Source: Baffinella frigidus (lineage: Eukaryota; Cryptophyceae; Cryptomonadales; Baffinellaceae). Taken from it: a stretch of DNA of 14,951 nucleotides. The translations under genes were made by a program, and so were the position numbers. The notes under the pieces were generated by a model, which was given only the letters and a program-made list of their open reading frames with translations, did not search any database and had not been told where the DNA came from. Below, in pieces: positions 7,919 to 13,890 of this stretch. Position 1 is the stretch's first letter. Every line of letters starts with the position of its first letter. The stretch is from the NCBI GenBank assembly GCA_026770585.1, contig MU647867.1:30857-45807 (forward strand). Reading direction: 5' to 3'.

Positions 7919-10918
7919 ATGCACAGGTCTGCGGTGTTCAACATCATCGTCACTGGGTTGTTAGCAGGTATCATGCATGTGAAAGCAGACGAAACTGCCG
8001 ATGCCCATATATTTGCACTCATTGCGAATGAATCCTGGGCTGTGAACCTGCAGATGGACCCAAACATCATGTACTTTCACAAGTCTATTGCACGGCAATG
8101 GATGAGTGTTGCGAGTTACTTTTTCCAAGGGGGGGACTTTGATGCAGTATCATATAACGCGTATATCGCGTCTATCAAGGGTTCCGTTTGGAAAAACACA
8201 GAGTGGGAAAAATACAGAAAATGGCATGTAGAACCACAAACAATCACATGGCTAAAATTGATGGCAGCGAATGGCAAAGGAATGCCGCAGTTCAACGCCT
8301 GTGTGCATGGGTCGTACCCCGTGAGAACCGGCGCAATGCTGGCCGATCATTGGCCGGGATTTGAGTGTGAAAAATGTCCGAGAGCGTCGTATGGCAAGCT
8401 GCTGTACAAATACAATCAAACAAAATCAGATTGGTGCCAGTGTACAAATGGTAACATAGCCCACAGAAGCCAACGGGTCTCCGACAATAGTAACCAGGTG
8501 TGCAACATATGCGAGCCATATCTGCAGGGGAACCTAGCTGTCGACGTGGTAACGATTGCATACCACGAAAATGGTACAGAGATCATAACGACCGTGAAAC
8601 CACAGTGTAATTCGTGTTTATTGGAATGTCCCGGTGCCGAATGTTTGGATTGTATGTTTGATAACTGCGAATGCGTTGCTGGGTATGAAAGAGTCCCACA
8701 CCCCGGCATATATCTGGGTTGTATCGATTGCACACCCTGCTCGGTCGGGACGTACAAGCTCAATATTGGAACGAGCATGTGTGCGGCATGTCCCCCTTCG
8801 CACTGGAAGGACACCATGGGCGTGGGGGCCTGCACCATGTGTCCTGAATACTCTACCTCTAACGCGGGCAGCACGGCGTTGGCAGACTGCGTGTGTGATG
8901 CGGGGTACACAAGCGACCCGTTCGCAGGCTTGCCGTGGCCGGATGACGTGCCGCATGCGCACTGTGCAGCCTGCCGACCCGGCACCTTCAAGGACACCGT
9001 TGGGTCACAGAATTGTACCACCTGTGCCACTGACTCGTACAGTGACATGGGGGCCGTCGTATGCACGACATGTCCCGAAGCGACGACGACGACGTTGTCC
9101 ACTATCGGCCAAACCAAGCGCAGTGGTTGCACATGCAATCCCGGGCACGGGCTCCCCCTGGACCAACAGGGACTAGGGTTGCGGTGCTGGAAATGCCCTG
9201 TGGGATACAGAGAGCACCATGGGACCTGTACAGCGTGTCCCCCGGGGATGTACACGACGTTGAGTGGGTCGGAGATATGCCTCCCTTGTCCAGCCAATGG
9301 GGTGTCTTCTGCGGGCAGTGAACATTGCACGTGTACATATGGACACGGGCGGTATGATCGGAGAATGTACGTGGATGTCACAAACAGCCCCATGTACCAC
9401 ATGGACGACAGTCGTGGGGTTAGATACCACATGAATAACATAACTGGGTTTGAATACGAGTCGGATATATGGAACGCCGGATCTCACCCACTTGGATACT
9501 ATGTGCATGAGGATGTATGCACCGAGTGTGATGACGATATGTTCGCACCCACCACTGGAACATCTCCATGCACGAAATGCCGCCTTAACAGCAACACGTG
9601 GGTGGGAGGTCGCACAGTATGCACATGCGGGTTCGGGTATACGGGCCCGGATGACGGCGAGTGTGTTCCATGTGAGGCGGGGACGTACAAGAACTATATT
9701 GGCGATGCAAGCTGTACCGCATGCCCTATTCACGCGAGCTCGATTCCCGGGACTAAGTTCCTGGCCGACTGTCACGTTTGCAACGTTGGGTATACATCTA
9801 TAGAACCGGTCAACCGTATGGGAGGGTCTTGGGGGGATGGTGGGCTGATTGGTTTCTACAACACGATTTACGTAGGCGGAACTGACCCCTTCAGCGATTT
9901 ACCAATGAACATGTCAGACGCCTGGTTCATCATAAGCGCTGGGAATCCTACGGTGACGTTCACGTCATTTACTCCCGACCAAGCTGTGTATGTCTATGTG
10001 GATGAGTGTGCGGATGCCGACTGCACGTCGGGTGTCGTCCGCTTAGCGACTCTGCAAGTAGGCGTTTCTACCCCTGTGACATATACTGCGACGAGCCACC
10101 TTCGGGTGGGGGTCAGGACCGAGTACAACATGCCAATTTGGTTGAAAGCGACGTGGGGCGGGTCCCGATGCATAGAGTGTGCTGCAGGGACGTTCAAACA
10201 TATCACGGGACACGCGGAGTGCTCTGTATACCCAGGAAACAGTGGCTCCAATCCGGGAAGCGTTGCATGCGGGTGCTTGAGAGGGTTCACAAGCGGCGAA
10301 GGTGCATCTTGCACGCCATGTGCGGTGGGTACGTTCAAGCCCGACCTGGGGAACGCGGTCTGTACGCAATGTCCCTGGTATTCCAACTCTGCAACGGAAA
10401 GTTATGCAATGTCAGACTGCAAATGCCTAGCGGGATACACTGGTGTCGACGGGGATGCGTGCATTCCGTGTGATGCAGGTTATTACAAACAAGGGGCTGG
10501 GAATACGGAGTGTACACAGTGTCCAACGAGCAGGAGTTCTCTACCAGGGAGTGACTCGGTAGAAGCCTGTGTGTGTCCAGTTGGGTTTACAGGAGAGGCT
10601 GCCGGTGTTCACGGCATGTGCACCGCGTGTAGCGCGGGGTCGTTTAAATCTGTGGTGGGGGGTACACCATGCAAACCGTGTCCCGCAGGCAAGTACCAAG
10701 CCATGGGCGGGGCGGTGAGTTGCTTGCCATGTCCAGATGGGTCCACGTCTGTAGAGGGGAGTGTTGATGTGGCGGCCTGCGTGTGTCTCCCGGGATACTT
10801 GCATCGATTGAATGAGGGGGGTGAATGTGTACCAGCCGATCAAGTGTGCACGTGTACCATCTCAGACCTTGCCACAAAGGCAGGGAAGTTCATGTCGACC
10901 GACAGCGTGGTTGTATAG
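7919..10918 (+). CDS. Secreted cysteine-rich GCC2/GCC3-repeat protein with CUB-like domain
   Basis: The frame encodes 999 residues from ATG 7919 to TAG. The start was chosen because residues 1-23 form a clear signal peptide, a short basic start, a hydrophobic core and a cleavage region near HVKA-DET. Residues about 24-130 are a unique Trp/aromatic-rich segment. Residues about 140-625 and 748-960 hold ephrin-receptor/TNFR-like cysteine repeats (GCC2/GCC3 type) of the form C-x2-C-x-G-T-[FY]-K-x5-G-x3-C-x2-CP, each followed by a CxC-x2-GYT turn. Between them, about 628-745, lies a CUB-like beta-sandwich with WFIISAGNPTVTFTSF. Several N-glycosylation sequons (NES, NQT, NGT, NCT, NMS) fit an extracytoplasmic protein. 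No C-terminal membrane segment or GPI-type tail is seen, so secretion or assembly into a matrix is likely. Such repeats usually mediate adhesion or ligand binding; the partner is unknown. The neighbouring downstream gene is a paralogue. One repeat has Tyr771 where a Cys is expected. Confidence 0.88.
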   Translation: MHRSAVFNIIVTGLLAGIMHVKADETADAHIFALIANESWAVNLQMDPNIMYFHKSIARQWMSVASYFFQGGDFDAVSYNAYIASIKGSVWKNTEWEKYRKWHVEPQTITWLKLMAANGKGMPQFNACVHGSYPVRTGAMLADHWPGFECEKCPRASYGKLLYKYNQTKSDWCQCTNGNIAHRSQRVSDNSNQVCNICEPYLQGNLAVDVVTIAYHENGTEIITTVKPQCNSCLLECPGAECLDCMFDNCECVAGYERVPHPGIYLGCIDCTPCSVGTYKLNIGTSMCAACPPSHWKDTMGVGACTMCPEYSTSNAGSTALADCVCDAGYTSDPFAGLPWPDDVPHAHCAACRPGTFKDTVGSQNCTTCATDSYSDMGAVVCTTCPEATTTTLSTIGQTKRSGCTCNPGHGLPLDQQGLGLRCWKCPVGYREHHGTCTACPPGMYTTLSGSEICLPCPANGVSSAGSEHCTCTYGHGRYDRRMYVDVTNSPMYHMDDSRGVRYHMNNITGFEYESDIWNAGSHPLGYYVHEDVCTECDDDMFAPTTGTSPCTKCRLNSNTWVGGRTVCTCGFGYTGPDDGECVPCEAGTYKNYIGDASCTACPIHASSIPGTKFLADCHVCNVGYTSIEPVNRMGGSWGDGGLIGFYNTIYVGGTDPFSDLPMNMSDAWFIISAGNPTVTFTSFTPDQAVYVYVDECADADCTSGVVRLATLQVGVSTPVTYTATSHLRVGVRTEYNMPIWLKATWGGSRCIECAAGTFKHITGHAECSVYPGNSGSNPGSVACGCLRGFTSGEGASCTPCAVGTFKPDLGNAVCTQCPWYSNSATESYAMSDCKCLAGYTGVDGDACIPCDAGYYKQGAGNTECTQCPTSRSSLPGSDSVEACVCPVGFTGEAAGVHGMCTACSAGSFKSVVGGTPCKPCPAGKYQAMGGAVSCLPCPDGSTSVEGSVDVAACVCLPGYLHRLNEGGECVPADQVCTCTISDLATKAGKFMSTDSVVV

Positions 10919-10963
10919 TGTATGTCTCGGGTGGGCTACAACCGTGTTTTGCAGGATCGTTTC

Positions 10964-10969
10964 AATAAA
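10964..10969 (+). terminator. Polyadenylation signal AATAAA
   Basis: A perfect AATAAA lies 46 bases after the TAG stop at 10916-10918, followed by a T-containing stretch and GT-rich bases (gtattacacctctttgcgtatcg as context). It is the expected place for eukaryotic 3' end formation and argues against a bacterial source. Confidence 0.7.
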
Positions 10970-11000
10970 TGTATTACACCTCTTTGCGTATCGTGCACAG

Positions 11001-11036
11001 CACCACCCACGCCACCGCCCACGCCACCACCCACGC
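11001..11036. repeat. Three 12-bp tandem repeats upstream of the 884-residue gene
   Basis: The unit cac[c/g]acccacgc style 12-mer (caccacccacgc, caccgcccacgc, caccacccacgc) is repeated three times and trails into caccactac. It lies between the polyadenylation signal of one gene and the TATA box of the next, so it may be promoter-proximal or just a minisatellite. Confidence 0.85.
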
Positions 11037-11070
11037 CACCACTACAACCGCGACAACCACCTTGAAGACC

Positions 11071-11138
11071 GTGCGGTTGCAGTCCCGTGTAGTTGCTATC
11101 TGCCGTGTGGTTGCAGTCCCGTGTAGTTGCCATCTGTA
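11071..11138. repeat. Two 34-bp direct repeats just upstream of a TATA box
   Basis: Copies at 11071-11104 and 11105-11138 share the core ggttgcagtcccgtgtagtt, with only a few differences. They are head-to-tail without spacer and end 10 bases before TATAAAAG. The placement suggests paired binding sites for a transcription factor, which is an inference. A separate 7-base inverted repeat, caaccgc at 11045-11051 and gcggttg at 11073-11079, overlaps the first copy. Confidence 0.85.
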
Positions 11139-11148
11139 TATGCGAACA

Positions 11149-11156
11149 TATAAAAG
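11149..11156 (+). promoter_or_regulatory. TATA box TATAAAAG of the 884-residue gene
   Basis: This is a consensus TATA box 27 bases before the first ATG at 11176. Since transcription normally starts about 25-31 bases after the first T, the first ATG would be at or before the mRNA start. The next in-frame ATG, at 11200, would then be used; it begins a better signal peptide. Confidence 0.7.
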
Positions 11157-11175
11157 TTACCGGTGTTGAAGCAAC

Positions 11176-13830
11176 ATGCATGGATTGACGCCAACGGCAA
11201 TGCAAACACCCCTGTTAACGTTGGTTCTAATTCTGTTACAATGTATCAACCCTGTCGTTGGTGAATGCCTTGGTGGAACGTATCGGAATGAACAGGGCGT
11301 TTGTGCCACCTGTCCGGAAGGAACATACAGTTACACGGGTTCACAAACTGCGTGCACTCTCTGTGCAGCTGGAAGGTACGGGCCATCGTCAAGGTCGGAT
11401 AATCTAAGCGGGTGTCACAGGTGTGGGTGGCGCAGATGGAGCGAGGCGGGCGCTGCGGTGTGCGTGACAGATTGTCCAGTAGGTACAGGCAGCTCGGCAA
11501 GTAGTTTGCGAGAATGCCACGATTGCAGTGCAGGCACTGAGAAGGGCTTCGCCGGCGAGGGAATATGCGTTGATTGTCCTGTGAACACCTACGCGTCCAA
11601 GAGGTCTGCAAGTTGTACTGCATGTCCTACAGACACGGTGTCATATGGTGATGGTGGGCCCGAGTCCTGTCACCCCGAGTGTCCCGTTGGCAATCAAATA
11701 ACGGGATACGAAGGCCTCTCCCCAGGGATGCGGTGTGGCGGGTCATGTTCTTGCTCTCAAATGCCGAGTGATATGAGTGGCGACATAACAATCGAGCAGT
11801 ACAGCTACCCCATAAACACTGAATGCTGGTGGATCATATCAGGGGAAAATCCATCTGTCACGTTCACTGCCTTCGAGGTCTTTGCACATATGGATGATCA
11901 TGTATATGTGCAAGCATGCGATGACGATACTTGCTTGGGGGTTGTGTCGGCATTGGACAACATGCATGATTGGCCACCGCCAACGATGCCGAAGACGGTG
12001 ACCTCGACGACCAACACCATACGCGTGCTGTTCAATACAAATCCTTACGTCCCTTTTTCTCATTGGACGGCGCAATGGGATTCGAATGCCAGGGATCCAT
12101 GCGCTGAGTGCCCTGCAGGAACGTACAACGACAACGTGAGGTCGCCGACCTGCGCTGCATGTCCTGTCAACTCATTCTCGAGCGCGGGCAGTGTTACGCT
12201 CGCGTCCTGTATATGCCTTGCTAGAACGTATCGGGATGAACAGGGCGTTTGTATCGCCTGTAATGGTACGCTCGCGTCCTGTACTTGCCTTGCCGGGTAC
12301 ACGGGCGATGACGGTGTAGCGTGTACAGAGTGTGGTGCGGGCACATGGAAGTCCGCTACCGGCTCTGCGAGTTGTACGTCATGTGACGCCAATACCTACT
12401 CGACCGCTGTCACAGCTACAGCAGTGACTACTTGTTCTGAATGTCCTACCAACTCCTTCTCGAGCGCGGGCAGTGGTACGCTCGCGTCCTGTACTTGCCT
12501 TGCTGGAACGTATCGGGATGAACAGGACGTTTGTACCGCCTGTCCGTTCGATGCGTATTGTATCAACGAGGACAAGTTTGCATGTGCGGATAATACGTAT
12601 TCGACCCTTTCCTTGGGCACCACGTGCGAGAGCCTGCAATCATCGGCACTTTCTGCATTCCCCTGGACCACAATACAGCAGAACGACGAGTTTCTGGCGC
12701 TCTTGCGGGTGAAACCACCTGTCGGCATCAATATCTTCTCGCATTATGATTCGTCCTCGAAGACGGTGCCCGACGAACAAGGAAATGCATATACCGTTAC
12801 CCTCGAAGGCCCCACCACCCCTACAGAGACAATACCCCAGAGCACCGTGACCGATGTTGCTGCTCTAAACGGCCCTACCGACACCGTCTGGACGTTGCCA
12901 ACACCACCCACCACATACACGAGGTGTTGGGTCACACGACAAAACGATGTGCCCCGTTGGACTGTCGCATGCTTTGCAAATACCAGTCCGTTTACATACA
13001 TCGTGGATCAAAGCACTATGCCTGTGCCGAGTGAAGTACCATCGCCGGTATCTACACAGGGCGGAAATTTCCTCTACGTAATGTATACCTGGGATATAGC
13101 GCTAACCAGCACCGAGATGAAGCTTGTGACCAGGGCACTGCGCAAGGAAGTTGGAGGCACACCCCACGGAATGTCTGCCCCGATTGTCCAGATCAGTGAC
13201 CTCCGTGCTTACTATCTGCGCTTCCTGCTCGCGCTGCGGCCAGCGTGGAGCATCAATATCTTTTCCGATGTGGACGGTACAGGCACAGGATCAACTGTAC
13301 CAGACCGTGTCGCGGGGCGGTTTCCTGTTACCGTGACCGGCGGAACGGTCGACAAGGTATCGTATACAGGTCCGTCCAACGGCGCTAACAACGCAATCAC
13401 TGTGCTACGGGGAACCAGAACTACAAAACTGCTGTGGCCTGTCAACAACGTTCCAGCGTTACAGACTATGTGCAGTGTATCGCGATATTCGGTGGATTGT
13501 GCTGTAGATCGGCATGGATGTGGTTTTATTTTTACCACTACTGGATCTCCAACTAAATCCAGGTCTACTTTTCATGGACACGCGGTAGAAAAGCGGGGTA
13601 TGGCTAAATACAGTTCGGTGTGGACAACCAATTACATAAGCAGTGTGGGGACTACACAGACCGACTGGCTTGTTATGTGCGGTACCAGCGGTGGAGCGGT
13701 GCCAAACAACGTGATTATAGACCAGTTCGGTGTAGGAATAAAGGTGTCTACATCTAGCTTGGAGCAGTGCCAAATCAATGTTAATAATTATGCAGAGGTA
13801 GCTTCGAATTTCGAAGTGCACTCGTTGTAA
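11176..13830 (+). CDS. Secreted GCC-repeat, CUB-like and LamG-like protein, stop within last domain
   Basis: The frame is 884 residues from ATG 11176; Met9 at 11200 is the likelier start given the TATA box. A signal peptide (core LLTLVLILLQCINPVVG) ends near residue 29. Residues about 30-165 and 308-465 are GCC2/GCC3-type cysteine repeats. Residues about 187-304 are a CUB-like domain with CWWIISGENPSVTFTAF, matching WFIISAGNPTVTFTSF of the upstream gene. Residues about 500-661 and 676-884 are two related LamG/concanavalin-like domains, shown by INIFS near the start of each, a central Cys pair and, in the first, a closing W-x3-L-x4-M helix. The second is longer, with TDWLVMCGT. It is cut by TAA just before its closing W-x4-L-x4-M segment, which continues in frame downstream. 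No membrane anchor is visible. A role in adhesion, carbohydrate binding or matrix is likely from the domains. No AATAAA follows the stop in the window. Confidence 0.88.
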   Translation: MHGLTPTAMQTPLLTLVLILLQCINPVVGECLGGTYRNEQGVCATCPEGTYSYTGSQTACTLCAAGRYGPSSRSDNLSGCHRCGWRRWSEAGAAVCVTDCPVGTGSSASSLRECHDCSAGTEKGFAGEGICVDCPVNTYASKRSASCTACPTDTVSYGDGGPESCHPECPVGNQITGYEGLSPGMRCGGSCSCSQMPSDMSGDITIEQYSYPINTECWWIISGENPSVTFTAFEVFAHMDDHVYVQACDDDTCLGVVSALDNMHDWPPPTMPKTVTSTTNTIRVLFNTNPYVPFSHWTAQWDSNARDPCAECPAGTYNDNVRSPTCAACPVNSFSSAGSVTLASCICLARTYRDEQGVCIACNGTLASCTCLAGYTGDDGVACTECGAGTWKSATGSASCTSCDANTYSTAVTATAVTTCSECPTNSFSSAGSGTLASCTCLAGTYRDEQDVCTACPFDAYCINEDKFACADNTYSTLSLGTTCESLQSSALSAFPWTTIQQNDEFLALLRVKPPVGINIFSHYDSSSKTVPDEQGNAYTVTLEGPTTPTETIPQSTVTDVAALNGPTDTVWTLPTPPTTYTRCWVTRQNDVPRWTVACFANTSPFTYIVDQSTMPVPSEVPSPVSTQGGNFLYVMYTWDIALTSTEMKLVTRALRKEVGGTPHGMSAPIVQISDLRAYYLRFLLALRPAWSINIFSDVDGTGTGSTVPDRVAGRFPVTVTGGTVDKVSYTGPSNGANNAITVLRGTRTTKLLWPVNNVPALQTMCSVSRYSVDCAVDRHGCGFIFTTTGSPTKSRSTFHGHAVEKRGMAKYSSVWTTNYISSVGTTQTDWLVMCGTSGGAVPNNVIIDQFGVGIKVSTSSLEQCQINVNNYAEVASNFEVHSL
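12160..12543 (+). repeat. Duplicated 102-bp cysteine-repeat modules within the 884-residue gene
   Basis: Copy A (12160-12261) and copy B (12442-12543) are both 102 bases, 282 bases apart and in frame. I count 9 differences, about 91% identity. Both encode a piece reading SFSSAGS, TLASC, CLA, then TYRDEQ. A further related piece, TYRNEQGVCATCPEG, occurs at the mature N-terminus near 11280. Right after copy A the bases encoding GTLASCTCLAG occur again (12264-12298), so copy A looks inserted into an existing repeat. This points to recent internal recombination. Confidence 0.85.
13737..13742 (+). other. AATAAA hexamer inside coding sequence
   Basis: AATAAA lies 86 bases before the TAA stop at 13828-13830 and is inside the second LamG-like domain. 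No AATAAA or ATTAAA was seen from 13831 to the right edge. If it were used, the message would lose its stop codon, so it is probably a coincidence of codons for Gly-Ile-Lys. Confidence 0.3.
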
Positions 13831-13890
13831 ATCTGGCCCGCGGTGCTACATCCTGTCCAGATGAGACAAGTCGCATCGGCACTTCGTGCG
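13828..13890 (+). other. In-frame continuation of a LamG-like domain after a TAA stop
   Basis: After TAA the same frame reads IWPAVLHPVQM and then RQVASALRAQIGG. In the intact first LamG-like domain of the same protein the matching piece is YTWDIALTSTEM followed by KLVTRALRKEVGG. The Trp, Leu, Met, ALR and GG positions coincide without gaps if the stop replaces the Tyr. So the domain end has been separated from its protein by a single stop codon. Confidence 0.75.

Noticed and set aside
8416-9441. Minus-strand 341-residue reading frame
   Set aside because: Antisense of the cysteine-repeat gene; its recurrent Gly-His-Val-Gln pattern is a mirror of the Cys-repeat codons.
13828-13830. A variant genetic code in which TAA is a sense codon
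   Set aside because: The long genes here contain no other in-frame TAA codons, which would be expected if TAA were read as an amino acid.
13827-13860. A 34-base GT-AG intron that would remove the TAA stop
   Set aside because: GTAAAT...TGTCCAG has intron-like ends, but removal would delete the conserved Trp and Leu of the LamG-like ending, which align best when kept; it is also extremely short and no other intron is evident.
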